Of a DNA stretch of 64,000 bases, positions 20,235 to 32,279 are shown piece by piece. Within the stretch, counting starts at the first letter, position 1. Each line of letters begins with the position of its first letter. This DNA is from Chlorocebus sabaeus (lineage: Eukaryota > Chordata > Mammalia > Primates > Cercopithecidae): assembly GCF_047675955.1 (NCBI RefSeq), contig NC_132914.1:45780521-45844520 (forward strand). The letters run 5' to 3'. The notes below the pieces were generated by a model that was not told the origin of the DNA, searched no databases, and saw nothing but the letters and a program-made list of their open reading frames with translations. Position numbers and translations under genes: made by a program.

Positions 20235-20541
20235 TTTTGTTTGTTTGTTTTAATTTTTGAGACGTAGTTTCACTCTTGTCACCCAGGCTGGAGTGCAATG
20301 GCGTGATCTCGGTTGGCTGCAACCTCAGCCTTCTGGGTTCAAGTGATTCTCCTGCCGAAATAACTGAAACTATAGGCACCTGCCACCACACCCGGCTAAT
20401 TTTTTTTTTTTTTTGTATTTTTAGTAGAGATGAGGTTTCACAATGTTGGCCAGGCTGGTCTCAAACTCCTGACCTCAGGTGATCCACCCTCCTCGGCCTC
20501 CCAAAGTGCTGGGATTACAGGCGTGAGTCACCATGCTGGAC
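20235..20541 (-). mobile_element. Alu
   Basis: Reversed Alu with a (TTTG)n-interrupted tail. A small deletion lies near gattctcctgccgaaataac, and a T-run at 20400-20414 sits mid-element. Confidence 0.92.
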
Positions 20542-21427
20542 CACCTCTCTCAAATTTTTTGGTTGGGAAATGCTGAAGTATATAAATTCTGGGAAACCAT
20601 CAGCATCTTACAAATGTAAGAATGAGTAGAGTCTCCCAGGGAGTGATAAAATAGGCTCTCAATACAGGTTATTTTACTTATTTATTGAAACACTGAATAC
20701 ACTTTTATTTTACATGGCGTGCAACTCAGTATATGCAGAAAAGTACTCTATGTCACACTCATGATCAATATCCTCTTATTTCCATTTGGCGTGTCTTTGA
20801 AAACCTAGTACATCACTAAGCTAAAAATCACATGAAAGACCCCTAGAGAAATCAAACTAACTTTTTTTCCCCCCAAACAGTAGATCTCATCTTTATTAGT
20901 CAAATCAGCATCTGCTGATAGTGCAGTGGAGCAAAGCTGACAGTGATATTCATTAACAAAGAAGACAAAACTTACGCTTTCAGGTATAAAGATCAACTCT
21001 GAATGGCAGAGAGCCTAATCTGACTATCATCAGCCACCAAGAACTCAGAAGAGCAAATAACTCAAGAAGAGAGAAGCCAAAGCACTATGAAAATTATTCT
21101 TTTCTGTGAAATTCAGTTCCACAGCCTGTATGAGCAAGGGTCCGAAACACTGGAGAGCCAACAAAGCTGCTGGGAGGGCCCATTCATAATGGGAGATGTA
21201 CTGGCTGTGCCTCCCTATGCTGTGTCCTTCCATGAGCTTCCTCCACTCTTTACTGACTTCATTTTGACTTGGTCCTCTGGTCTCACCACAGCTACTTGGG
21301 AGACTTTGAGTTGTTATCTTACAGTTCCGAGAGTCTGTTTTGATTGACTGAACCCAAGAGTAACATGGCAATCCACAATAGAAGCGTTCTCATGGTACAA
21401 TGGTACAAAGGTCATTCTGTAGGTTGC

Positions 21428-21480
21428 ATATATATATATAAAATTCTAATTCCACATAAATATATATATATATATTTATA
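21428..21480. repeat. (TA)n simple repeat pair
   Basis: Two (AT)n runs separated by aaattctaattccacataa. Likely hairpin-forming. Confidence 0.8.
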
Positions 21481-21489
21481 TGGAAGACA

Positions 21490-22104
21490 AAGCTTCTTTT
21501 TTTGTTTTTTTTTCAATAAAGTCTCACTCTGTTGCCCAGGCTGGAGTGCAGTGGCATGATCTCGGCTTACTGCAACCTCCACCTCCCAGGTTCAAGCAAT
21601 TCTCCTGCCTCGGCCTCCCGAGTAGCTGGAATTACAGGCGGGCCCCACCACGCCAGGCTAATTTTCGTAATTTTTTTTTTTTTTTGAGACAGAGTCTCGC
21701 TCTGTCGCCCAGGCTGGAGTGCAGTGGCGCGATCTTGGCTCACTGCAAGCTCTGCCTCCCGGGTTCACGCCATTCTCCTGCCTCAGCCTCCCGAGGAGCT
21801 GGGACTACAGGCACCCGCCACCACGCCCAGCTTATTTTTTTGTATTTTTTAGTAGAGATGCGGTTTCACTGTGTTAGCCAGGATGGTCTCGATCTCCTGA
21901 CCTTGTGATCCGCCCGCCTCAGCCTCCCAAAGTGCTGGGATAACAGGCATGAGCCACCGCGCCCGGCCTCAATTTTTGTATTTTTAGTAGAAACGGGGTT
22001 TCACCATGATGGCCAGGCTGGTCTCGATCTCCTGACCTCAGGTGATCCACCCACCTTGGCCTCCGAAAGTGTTGGGATTACAGGCATAAGCCATCACGCC
22101 TGGC
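21490..22104 (-). mobile_element. Outer Alu interrupted by an inner AluY
   Basis: Outer reversed Alu has one part at 21490-21670 and its remainder at 21969-22104, which resumes exactly where the first stops (ctaattttcgta / aatttttgta). It is inserted in the SCO1 pseudogene. Confidence 0.93.
21671..21968 (-). mobile_element. AluY nested in an older Alu
   Basis: Full-length reversed Alu with a 15-base T-run, ending ccaccgcgcccggcc. The flanking duplication is aattttcgta (21660) and aatttttgta (21971). Less diverged than its host, as the nesting order predicts. Confidence 0.94.
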
Positions 22105-23045
22105 CGCCTCCTTCCTCTTTAACAAGAGAATGTTGCACCCAGCATCACTGCTTTGGCTAGCTCTTTTTTCCTGTGTGCCCTCATGTGTGCAGCAATTGAA
22201 CTGGCTAACAATTTCTGCATTCTTCCTGGTCTAGCCAAAATAATCTGGAAACTCACCATCTAGCCCAATCAAAGACATTATTATTGTATGATTCACTAAC
22301 ATAGTCTTCATCTTCATCCTTAGGGCTAGAGCTATAATATACTCTGTATGCTCTGGCCACATGATTGATCTCTTCTTTTGTGCCAATCAAGCCAACCAGT
22401 TTGGGAGAAAATTCTTTCACATAATTTGCAATGGCCTTTTTTGTGTCCCTCTCTGGGTCAATGGTGATGAAAAGTTAAATTTGGCAGAGTTGGAATACTA
22501 TCTCATCCACAACTTGAATCATTTTTTCTAGTTCTTCTGCAAAGATATCAGTAATGACTGAAACAAGAATAAATCAACAGCCACTGACCCAGGCAGTCTT
22601 TGTCAGTTTTAGGCTCTCCAAATGTGTTGTGAGGGAAGATGGTCCCCCAATAAAGGCTTGTTGATGCTTCACTGCTGTTTCTTCTCTAGCTTCTGTCTTT
22701 TCTATTTTGAATACTTCACTCCAGCCAGTAAACCTCCTCCCATAGCAAATGTGAATGCTAAAGACTTCCAAGAAATAGGCCTGGGCTTCAAGGGGCATGT
22801 GCAGTCTCTACAGTCCTTCTGCTCAGGCCCTGACCACCTCAAGGGTGGTTGGTGGTATCACTGCGTGAGGGGCCAGCTTCCCAGGCAGCTACCAGCGAGC
22901 CTCCAGTCATGCCACACTTCCTCTTGCATGCAGAATTGCCTTGGCAACACTCTCACAGTCTACTTGGCTGGGCCCCAAAGTTCATGTCAGCCAGGCAAGA
23001 GGTGCCAAAGTTGCCCCATACTGGTTACTTTGAAGTGTCTCTGAG

Positions 23046-23917
23046 AATTCAATGCACAATGAAAGTTGGTTTCAGATACATTCAACCATCCTTTCATCAA
23101 ACATTTACTGAGCACCTACTTTGTTCCAGGCTTTGTGCTCAACTCTCCAGGGAAGACAGAAATGGAGAGAGACAGTCTCTTATTATCAAGGGTTGGGAGA
23201 CAGATATGAACGTCCTCAGTTGCAATTAAAGATGATTATTTCAACAACATTGTTAGGTCCAAAGTCACCGTTGACAAATGGTTCTACCTTATGGTGAGCT
23301 CAAGAGAGTGAAGGAAGGGTCTGTGAAGAGACTTCTTGGGGAGAAATTTGTATGTGCTGAGTCCCCACTCTCCTCCTACTCAGAGGGAAAGGAAGTACTG
23401 ATGTTGCCTGAAGAGGGGCTTCTGTGGGATCAGAGAGCTTGAAGATTGTTCTCCATAATTGTAAAACAAAAACTGCACCAATACTTACTTATAAATTAAA
23501 GAGGGCTGTAGCCACAAAGTACATGTGGCTGCATTGGGATCTGTCTGGACACCCAGATTCAGCAGGGATGACAAATGTATAAATGTTTACCTGGACCAGA
23601 TGTGGGCCACATGAAGACAGCCAACTTGGGGTTACCTTTTGTCCATCCAAATGGGCTGTCTAGAGGTATGGGGGGACCCAGTGGCCAGAAGCTGGAAATG
23701 AACACAGGGGTGCTACAATCCACAGTTTGTCACAGTCAACCACTTGCACTGGTTTTGGCCAAAGGAACTCAAGTAAGATATCTCTGGTGATGGGAATCTG
23801 CAAAGAACCTTTAAAAGCACGCTTTAAGAAAAAGAGTCAGCTTTAACCATGTGCAAGACCCAGGTAGTACAGACCTACCCTACCAAGAAAGAGAAACCTG
23901 CCCTATCTCCTTAGCTG
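23046..23917. other. Intergenic DNA with an ancient repeat
   Basis: About 23090-23230 carries the tttactgagcacctactttg / ttccaggctttgtgctc words of an ancient L2/MIR-age repeat. 23230-23917 has no recognisable feature. Confidence 0.45.
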
Positions 23918-24226
23918 TTTTTGTTTTTGTTTTTAGTTTTTTGAGATGAAGACTGGCTCTGTCACCAGGCTAGAGTACAGTGGTGTGATCTCAGCTCACT
24001 GCAACCTCCACTTCCCAGGTTCAAGTGATTCCCCTGCCTAAGCCTCCCAAGTAGCTGGGATTACAGGCAGGCACCACCATGCCTGCCTAATTTTTGTAGT
24101 TTTAGTAGAGAAGAGGTTTCACCATGTTGGCCAGGATGACCTCGATCTCTTGACCTCATGATCCGCAAGGCCCACCTTGGCCTCCCAAAGTGCTGGGATT
24201 ACAGGCCTGAGTCACCATGCCCGGCT
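23918..24226 (-). mobile_element. Alu
   Basis: Reversed Alu with a (TTTTTG)n tail start and both arms. Confidence 0.92.
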
Positions 24227-24356
24227 GAGACTATTTGGTTTAAAGTGACTGTTACCTAAAGGATTGCCAGTTATCAAAGAGTTAATCAAAAAGTCAGGGA
24301 ATCTTCCCAATTTTCTATTCAGGAGCAAGAGAAGATTATTATCCTCCAGTAAAAAA

Positions 24357-24659
24357 TGTTTTTGTTTGTTTGTTTGAGATGGAGTCTGGCTCTGTCACCT
24401 AGGTTGGAGTGTAGTGGTGCCATCTTGGCTCACTGCAACCTCTGCCTCTTAGGTTCAAGCAATTCTCGAGCCTCTGCCTCCTGAGAAGCTGGGATTACAG
24501 GTGACCGCCACCATGCCTAGCTAATTTTTTGTATTTTTAGTAGAGACAGGGTTTCACCATGTTGGCCAGGTTGGTCTCGAACTCCTGACCTCAAGTGATC
24601 CACCTGCCTTGGCCTCCCAAAGTGCTAAGGTTACAGGCATGAGCCACCATGCCCAGCCA
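24357..24659 (-). mobile_element. Alu
   Basis: Reversed Alu with a (TTTG)n tail, ending gccaccatgcccagcc. Confidence 0.92.
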
Positions 24660-27060
24660 GACAAAAACATTTTTAAAGTGGAAAAAGACAAAAAATAAAC
24701 TTGTATTTTGATCACATCCCATGAATCTTGCATTCACTATTCAGATTCCATCTCTGCATATTTTAGTTGGTTATTTCTGTTCTTGATGTTTTGATTACAA
24801 GTGATTCCATGAATTTTGTGTTTTAGTGTGCTGTGTCTCCCATAAGACTTTTAGGTCGTTATTTTTTCTTCCCTTCCCTCCTGATTCCAGTTCTGCTCTC
24901 AAGAAGTTCTCATTAGATGATGTTGATCAACAGTATGACTAATGTTCCTATTTTCAGACCTTGGCATAAACTTGATCTGGAAATTTGATAATGATGTTTT
25001 GCCTGTAATGATTGCTGCTATCACTGTTCAACAGTATTAGTATCCAGGCTCTGTGGGTACAGGGTATCCCAGGTTGCAGACCTGGGTGTCTTGCCCTTTG
25101 AGTCTTGCCAGTACTAAATGGCCACAGGCTTTTGAGCAACTCCTAATTGGAGTAAAAACTCCTTTATTCACTTGGCTGCCTCCATACCCTTTCCTTTGAG
25201 TGGATCTTTCAGAATGATAGTGTGCTGGGGGAGAGTAATTCTGCATGACAAGCTTCTGAGTGGTAACATGAAGCCTTTCACAACAGCTTTTAAAATCTCT
25301 GGCCAGAAATTATCAAATACTCCCCTGTCTTAAAGGCCTCATCGTTCTCCATCAGGGGCTGCCTGGCTAATGATGGCAGCGTTTCCCTGACACCTTTCCT
25401 AGATAAAAGCAAGTTAAGTAAGAAGAAGGGACCCCTTTCAAATAAACTATCCATCACCAAAGAAAAAGAAACAAACCGAAAAGGAGTTCGAGATACCCTA
25501 AGAGTGAAGGAAAGAGAGGGAATCAGTCAGTGTTTACAAAATAGGGTAAAAAAATAAGATCCAAGTGTCAGACTAGTTGGCTAGTTGGAAAACAATAGCT
25601 TTCTCTCAATAATGGAATATTTTACTTTACTTTGAATTTGTTCAATTTTTAGGACTATCCCTTATAGCATATTCCTCATATTTAGAAATAATGTAATATT
25701 ATGCAAACTTCATAAAGACCAAGATTCCAGTTCTGATAGTAGCTCTAGTTACTTTACTTGTAAAAGTAAGTACTTTTATAAGTAAAAGTAAAATTACTGA
25801 CTAAAGTAAGTAGTGCTTTACCTGAGTCTCAGTTGTACAATGGGATGAGAGTATACTCCAAAAGTTAATTTCATAAAACCTAGTCCACATTTGTGAAAAG
25901 TGGTTCTGTAAACTACATAAATGTTGACACGTCATCTTTATAGGATTTTATATTTGTTCAAGGAGGTTACCAAATGTCTCATCCTTCCAGTTACATTGTG
26001 GCACCTTTGAAAGAGCAGAGATTTAGATTTCTTATACTCATCTCTTTTGTCATAGCACAGTTCTAAACACAAAATAGTTATTTAATAAATACAATGGAAT
26101 TGAACTAAAGTGAACAGATCTCCCAAAAATGGGAATAGTGGAGTGCCTTTATGTCCTAGTCCCTGACATAGAAAAATTGAAAAGGAAGCTTTGGAACTAG
26201 AGCAAAGAAAAAGAAAGTTCAGAGGAAACATAATGTAAGTCTCATGAAACCTTTCATATGCTTAAACCTTGTACTAGAGAAAGTAATTCAGCAAAGAAAA
26301 GAACAGTATTAATGTGCAGCAGGGATATTCTCCCAAGACATGCCATCAGGATTAAACAAGGATTCCTTTCAGAAACTGCTCTGAGGCAGACATGCGCTCA
26401 ATAGCCAAACCCTACTCTCTCTCTCTCTTTTTTTTTTTTTTTTAACTTTCCCCAGGACTTGGGAAATTTTACGAATTTCATATTTTTAGAAAATTAGCTT
26501 TTAATCAATATTTTATTATTATTTTTGGTCACATAGTTCTACCAATATTTTCCACTATCAGAGCAATTATAAAACATTTTTAGTCTTCATAGAGAAAAAT
26601 TGCCTGAAGGATTTTGGAAAAAAAAGTACAGTAAAAATACAAATAACAATTTTAAGGATAATACCGAAATTATATATACATGATACTATTTTTCCAAGAA
26701 TGTAGGCATTTATAGCTAAATTACCTAGCAAATCCAGACTGAATAGGACAAACTCTGGCAGGACAGTTAACGTCATCCAGGGGAGGGAAATTACAGAGGA
26801 AATGACTACTTGCTTGGTACAATTGGGTGGTCCAGACTAATCTGGAGAGTCCTACAAGCAAGACAAAGAGAAAAGAAAGGAAAAGAGAAAAGATCTGGTT
26901 CTCTGAAACCATTTGAGAAGCAAATTACAGTCGATGTCAGAATTTTCTGCTCACCTGGGCCTATGCTATTTCTAATGGGAGTGTGTCTCCCCCTTGAGGG
27001 CAAGTAGAGCATTTGCTCCTTCTTGCTTCTTGCCCAAAGTTGAATGATTTGTTTTTGGTT
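24660..27060. other. AT-rich intergenic DNA
   Basis: No gene found. A CT-run plus T-run lies at 26415-26443, and a short palindromic cluster (aagtacttttataagtaaaa) near 25770. Otherwise nothing I can name. Confidence 0.4.
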
Positions 27061-28262
27061 CATCCATTGAGTCTTTGATTATATCATTAATTGGTTGACT
27101 GATTCATCCATTAATCCAACAAATACTTATTAAATTTTGTCACTGTGATATTTGTTGTGATAGACACTAAAGATCCAGCCAGCTGAGATCAACAGAAATA
27201 TGGTCCTAATCACCAGAAAAATTACAGTTTGATGTGAGAAACAAATATTAGATAGTCACCTGAATGCCTAAATAATCACAATAGTGATGACTTCTATAAA
27301 GGAAAAGTGCAATGAACTGAATATTTATGTCATCTCAAAATTCGTATGTTGAGATCCTAAGCCCCCCAACGTGATAGTATTAAGAAGTGAGGCCTTCAGG
27401 AGGTTATTAGGTCATAGGGGCACAGCCCTCGTGATGAGACTAGTGCCTTTCTAAAAGAGGGACCTTTGCCCCTTCCACCATATGAGGACACAGTAAGAAA
27501 GAGCAAATGGGGCCTCGTCAGACACCAACATTGGGATTTCTTGGACTTCCCAGCCTCCAGAGCTGTGAGAAATTAATTTTTGTTGTTCACAAGGCACCCA
27601 GTTTACAGTACTTTTGTTATAGTGCCCAAATAAACAAAGATAAATAGTAGGGAGGGTAATAGGACGATTCAATAGAGGACCTAATTCAGGCTGGGAGGCC
27701 AAGAAAAGCTTCCCTAAGCATAGACCTGGAAGATGGGTAGAAACAACCAGGTCAAAAGTGTGGAGGAAGTGTGGGGAGTGGGAGGGGGCTGGCCAATGGA
27801 GCAGGGTCAGGATATTCAAAGACCCTGAGGAGGAAAGAGTTTAGGAAGCTGGAAGATAAGGAAGAGGCGAGAATGAGAAAGAGACAAGAAGCCGGAAAGG
27901 TAGGGAGGCTCCAGATCAGGTGTGGTCTTGGGGGACATGTTAAGGATTCTGAACTGTATCCCAAAAGAACAAGAAGTCTATCAACAGGTTTTATTCAAGT
28001 GACATGACCCCATGTGTGTTTTTAAAGGACCACTTTGACTTTTTGAAGAAGAATGGATTATAGTGGATCCATGGCAAGGATTAAAATAGAGAAAACAGCA
28101 GCCTAAGTGATCTGGACAAAAAGTCAAGCAGGCTTAGATTTGAGTGGTGGCCATAGAAAGGGAGAGAAGGGGGTGAATGTGAAATATTTTAATGTTAGAA
28201 TTGATAGAACTTGGTGATTGGTTACAAGCTGGAGATGAGGGGTACTGTGGTCAAGAAAGACT
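27061..28262 (+). repeat. Ancient L2-age repeat interrupted by an LTR
   Basis: Word order on both sides of the LTR (aacaaatacttattaaattt; aagcttccctaagcatagac; gaactgtatcccaaaag; aaaggaccactttgactttt) is that of a long ancient mammalian interspersed repeat, probably L2-like. Family name uncertain. Confidence 0.45.
27309..27640 (+). mobile_element. Solo LTR of ERVL-MaLR type (MLT1A-like)
   Basis: Follows MLT1A word order: tatgttgagatcctaagccc, gtgaggccttcaggaggtta, ttaggtcataggggcacagc, ccttccaccatatgaggaca and cttcccagcctccagagctg. Ends near ttgttatagtgcccaaa. Solo LTR of an old endogenous retrovirus-like element; no coding part seen nearby. Confidence 0.75.
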
Positions 28263-28264
28263 CC

Positions 28265-28583
28265 TAGGCTGGGCACAGTGGCTCACACCTGTAATCCCAC
28301 CACATTGTGAGGCTGAGGTGGGTGGATCATTTGAGGTCAGGAGTTCAAGACCAGCCTGGCCAATATGGTGAAACTCCACCTCTATTAAAAATACAAACAT
28401 TAGCCAGAGGTGGTGATGGGTGCCTGTAATCCCAGCTACTCAGGAGGCTGAGGAAGGAGAATCACTTGTACCCAGGAGGTGGAGGTTGTAGTGAGCTGAG
28501 ATGGTGCCACTGCACTTCAACCTGGGTGACAGAGAAAAGAGAGACTCTGTCTCAAAAAGCAAGCAAGCAAACAAACAAACAAC
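28265..28583 (+). mobile_element. Alu
   Basis: Full-length Alu with a (CAAG/CAAA)n tail. Confidence 0.92.
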
Positions 28584-28604
28584 CTATCTCTCTCTCTCTT
28601 TCTT

Positions 28605-28927
28605 TCCTTTTTTTTGTTTTTTTTTTTTGTTTTTGTTTTTGTTTTGAGATGGAGTCTTGCTCTGTTACCCAGGCTGGAGTACAGTGGCGCCATCTCAGTT
28701 CACTGCAATGTCTGCCTCCTGGGTTCAAGCAATTCTCCTGCCTCAGCCTTCCTAGTAGCTGGGATTACAGGTGCATGCCATCTTGCCCAGCTAATTTTTG
28801 TAGTTTTAGTAGAGACAGGGTTTTGCCATGTTGGCCAGGCTGGTCTTGAACACCTGACCTCAGGTGATCCACCCACCTCAGCCTCCCAAAGTGCTGAGAT
28901 TACAGGCATGAACCACCATGCCCAGCA
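28605..28927 (-). mobile_element. Alu
   Basis: Reversed Alu with a (TTTTTG)n tail. It lies tail to tail with the preceding plus-strand Alu, separated by a CT-rich run: an inverted pair 22 bases apart. Confidence 0.93.
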
Positions 28928-28929
28928 TA

Positions 28930-30424
28930 TATCTTTCTAAAAGTATCCAAGATTGTTTAAAATTATATTATTTGAAGACCTCTTATCCCAACTCAAAAAT
29001 TTTTAATGACATAAATATAACATTGAAACCAAAACCTGATACAGATTTTACAAAAGAGATAATTACAAACCAATATCATTTATGAATATCATAGGCAGAA
29101 ATGCTAAAATATTAGCAAATTGAATCAGACAGCACAGTATGTCATGACAAAGTAGAAACTGTTTTGGGAATGTAAAGATTGTCCAGTGTTAGGAAATTCA
29201 TTAATATAACTAATATTATTATATCTAAGAAGGAAAATCCTGTAATTATCTTCCTAGGGTTGAAAAAGCGTTTGAAAAAATTAAAGTTGCATTTCCTATA
29301 AAAGTAAATTACAAAAGAGGGGTGGAAGATAATTATCTTAACATCATAAACCATCTTGTTTATCATCATCTTACTATTTTCATAAGAAAACACTGGAGGC
29401 ATTCCTGGTAATGTCTGAAACAAGGCAAGGATACCCAGCATCACCATAACATTAACATAATGTTGGAGGTATTTGTCAATGCATTTTTACAAAAGAAACC
29501 TATTGGATGTGTGAAAACTGTTGATGATATAGCTATATCTAGATAACAAAAGCAAATCAATGAATAAACTACACAAACAAAAAGTTGAATTTACATGGTA
29601 GCACAATATAAAAGCAATATACAGAAGACAACAGGCTTCATACATAAGATACAAGGATGAATCAGTTAGAAAATAATATGGAATCAAGAGTCAATTGGTA
29701 ATAGCAACCATAATTACAAAACTCCTAGGTATAAAGGTAAAAAGAAATATGTAAAGCCTATGAGGAAAACTGTTAATATAATAGCTTCAAAGACATAAAA
29801 TAGATCTGAAAAAATGGAAGACATTCTAAGTGAATTTGTAAATTTAACATGATTCCAACAAAAAAGTCAAGGATTTTTTTGTTTCACTTTGTTTTTTAGT
29901 TATACAAATTGATTCTTAAGTTCATATGGAAGAAATAAACAAGAATATCCAAGAAAGTGCTGAAAGGAAGAGCAATGAGGAGGGGCCAGTCTTATTAAGA
30001 CATTTGAGATATTATAAAACCTTCATCATCAAACTAGTATAAAGCTGGTGCATATAGACAGACACACTAATGGAACATAGTAGAAAGTCTAGGCATCAAT
30101 CCAAGTACATATAAAAAGTTAATGTATGTTAGACATTATAAAACAATGTGAAAAATGGACTTTAAAAATATATGCTGTTGAGACAACTGGGTACCATGTG
30201 GAAAAAGGTAACATTGGATCCATTTTTTACACTGCACATCCAAGAAAAACTTCACGTGGCTTGGTTAGCTAAACATGACTACATGGAAACTCTACAAGTT
30301 CTAGAAGAAAGCATGTGTAGATTGCTGTGGAATCTACCTATGCAACCCTGGGAATAGTGGGCAAAGCATTTCTATGTCTCAAAACCCAGAATCAATAAAA
30401 GACCAGTCAATTCTATTACATATA
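28930..30424 (+). mobile_element. Old L1 (ORF2 3' region), left part
   Basis: AT-rich sequence with L1 ORF2-type phrases in sense orientation (aatatcataggcagaaatgc, acaacaggcttcatac, gttgagacaactgggtacca). Many stops, so a dead L1M-type copy. It continues at 31454 after the PHB1 pseudogene insertion. Confidence 0.75.
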
Positions 30425-31437
30425 CATGTATGTATTTTTTAAAGTTGTTTTACAAAATTTCGCAGTGATTTCTGGGGTGGAGGGCGGCGGGGAAGGCGGT
30501 GTTAAGAATCATCGGGGCTGTGTCCCAGTTGGCCCGTGGAAGTGCAAGCAGGGTGAGCGGGCCCTCACTGGGGCAGCTGGAGGAGCACAGTCTGCTCCAC
30601 CGGCAGATAGATCATGTTCCCAGAGCATGAGAGCTGTTACGCTCCGCAGCTTCCACCTTGTGCAGCTCAGGTCGTCTCCTGCGGTGGCCAGTGAGTTGGC
30701 AATCAGCTCAGCTGCCTTGGAATTGCCCTCAGCAGAGATGATAGCTGCCTTTTTCTGCTGCTCGGCCTTTTCCACCACAAATCTGGCCCTCTCTGTTTCC
30801 TGATGAGCCACCTGTTTGGCTTCCAACCCTTCTGTGAATTCCTTCCCGAAGGTCAGATGTGTCAAGGACACATCGTCCAGGATGAGCCCAAAGGTGGCTG
30901 CTCGCTCCATAAGGTAGTTCTCACCTGCCTGGAGACTAACACTCTCTAGGTGATTACTTCTCCAGCATCAAAGCCAGCCACCACTGACTTGAGGATCTCT
31001 GTCGTGATGGACGGCAGCACACTCTCATCATAGTCCTCTCCAATACTGGTGAAGATGCAGGAAACTGGCTAGCGATGGGCCGGAAGAGGATACACAGTGT
31101 GATGTTGACATTCTGTAAATCTTTGCTACCAGTGATGTCTGGTACATGAGTGGTGGAGAAAGGCAGTCAAAGATAATCGGTTTCTGTACCCATGGGATGA
31201 GAAAGTGAGTCCCTTCCCCCACCACAAAGTCCTGTACTCCACGGAATCGGTCAAAGATGACAGCTCTGTGCACAGCATCCATATTTTGTAAGGCAGAGTT
31301 CACTAGGCCTCCTGCAACAGCTAAGGCCAGGCCGTACTTGCTGATGGACTCAAACACTTTGGCTGCCATGTTTTCTTCTGCTGGACCCTCTCACACCTAC
31401 TTCCACTCTGATCTACACATGAATTCTCCAGCCACCA
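30425..31437 (-). pseudogene. Processed pseudogene of prohibitin (PHB1)
   Basis: Prohibitin is a 272-residue ring-forming scaffold protein of the inner mitochondrial membrane. Intronless minus-strand copy: 5'UTR relic 31370-31437, ATG at 31369, and a frame that follows prohibitin for about 70 residues (MAAKVFESISKYGLALAVAG to KPIIFDC). It then frameshifts, resumes with LQNVNITL and DYDESVLPSITTEILKSVV in other frames, has a stop (TAG) at about 30946-30948, and resumes with ERAATFGLILDDVSLTHLTF to ELIANSLATAG (30910 to about 30670). A small rearrangement follows before the C-terminal YLPVEQTVLLQLPQ and TGA at 30565-30567. A 3'UTR relic continues to about 30460. The copy is flanked by the 16-base direct repeat aattctattacatata (30409-30424 and 31438-31453), the mark of L1-driven retrotransposition. 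Broken, not expected to make protein. Confidence 0.93.
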
Positions 31438-31453
31438 AATTCTATTACATATA

Positions 31454-32279
31454 TATTTTTTTAAAATGTATGGCCCAAATACCATAAGCAAAGCCAAAGA
31501 CAAATAAGTCACTGGACAAAACAATTGCAATTTTTACCACAGAATAAAAAGTAATCTCCCTAATATGCAAGAGCTCTGAGAAATAAAATGACACAGATCC
31601 AGTAGAAAAATGAGCCCAAGACATGAACAGATAGAAATAATTTATGCAAGTGGCCCTTAAAATAGTAAAACATGCACAACTTACTCAAAAAAGAAAGGCA
31701 AATTACATTACATTGAAACAGCATTTCTTATTGTGTTGGCAAAAATTCAAAAGTTTGAGAGTACATTTTATTGCTAAAGCTATAGGGAAAAGAGACACAG
31801 TGATATGCTACTGGTAGAAGTATAGAGTGATACAGTCCTTAAGGAAGGAAATTTAGTACGATCTAGCAACATTGCAAATGGATTAATTTGTCCTTTAACC
31901 CAGCAATGATATTTTTGGGGACTCTACACTAAAAGTACTTCTGTACAAATTTGAAATATTATAAACACAAGGTTAGTATTCATTGTGGTATTTGAGTGAC
32001 AAAAGTCTAGAAACGCCCCAAATATCCATCAATAGGGGAGCAGTTGAGTGGTTAAATAAACTGTAGTATATAGTGGAGTACTATGAACCCATAAACATGA
32101 GGTATATCTGTATGTGTTGCTCTAGAATGATAGCCATAATATTTTATGAGAAGCTACTTTAGTGCAAAATGAAGCATTGGAAAGAAAAAAAGCAATAAAA
32201 GACTAGTAAATATAAAACCAATAAAAGTGGTTATCTACACAGAGTAGGGAAGGAAAACGGATGAAAATGGAAGGGAGAG
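31454..32279 (+). mobile_element. Old L1, right part
   Basis: Continues the L1 interrupted at 30424 (gacaaataagtcactggaca, taacccagcaatgatatttt, gaaacgccccaaatatccat, tgaatagtgg-type words). Sense orientation, degenerate. Confidence 0.75.

Larger units (their letters stand above)
20861..23045 (-). pseudogene. Processed pseudogene of SCO1 (cytochrome c oxidase copper chaperone)
   Basis: SCO1 is a mitochondrial inner-membrane copper chaperone for COX2. Minus-strand translation in shifting frames follows SCO1 without introns: RQFC (about 22930); a membrane-segment relic (about 22780); GGPSSLTTH (about 22640); EELEKMIQVVDE (about 22530); LFITIDPERDTKKAIANYVK (about 22440-22480); EFSPKLVGLIG; ARAYRVYYSSSPKDEDEDYV; and DGEFPDYFG with a relic of the tail near 22190. 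The copy is dead: several frameshifts, in-frame stops (after FQLCQI and after DYFG) and decay of the copper-binding CxxxC. The coding relic is about 22160-23045. I infer that 20861-21480 is its 3'UTR, because a minus-strand AATAAA (20892-20897) is followed by a short A-run (20862-20868). Alus at 21490-22104 split it. No promoter or intact frame, so no product is expected. Confidence 0.85.

Noticed and set aside
21480..21908. 142-codon frame
   Set aside because: Reads through two reversed Alus; the typical Alu-derived protein words (SPRLECSGAILAHC) recur at 2551, 15572, 28614, 33290, 41424 and 61509.
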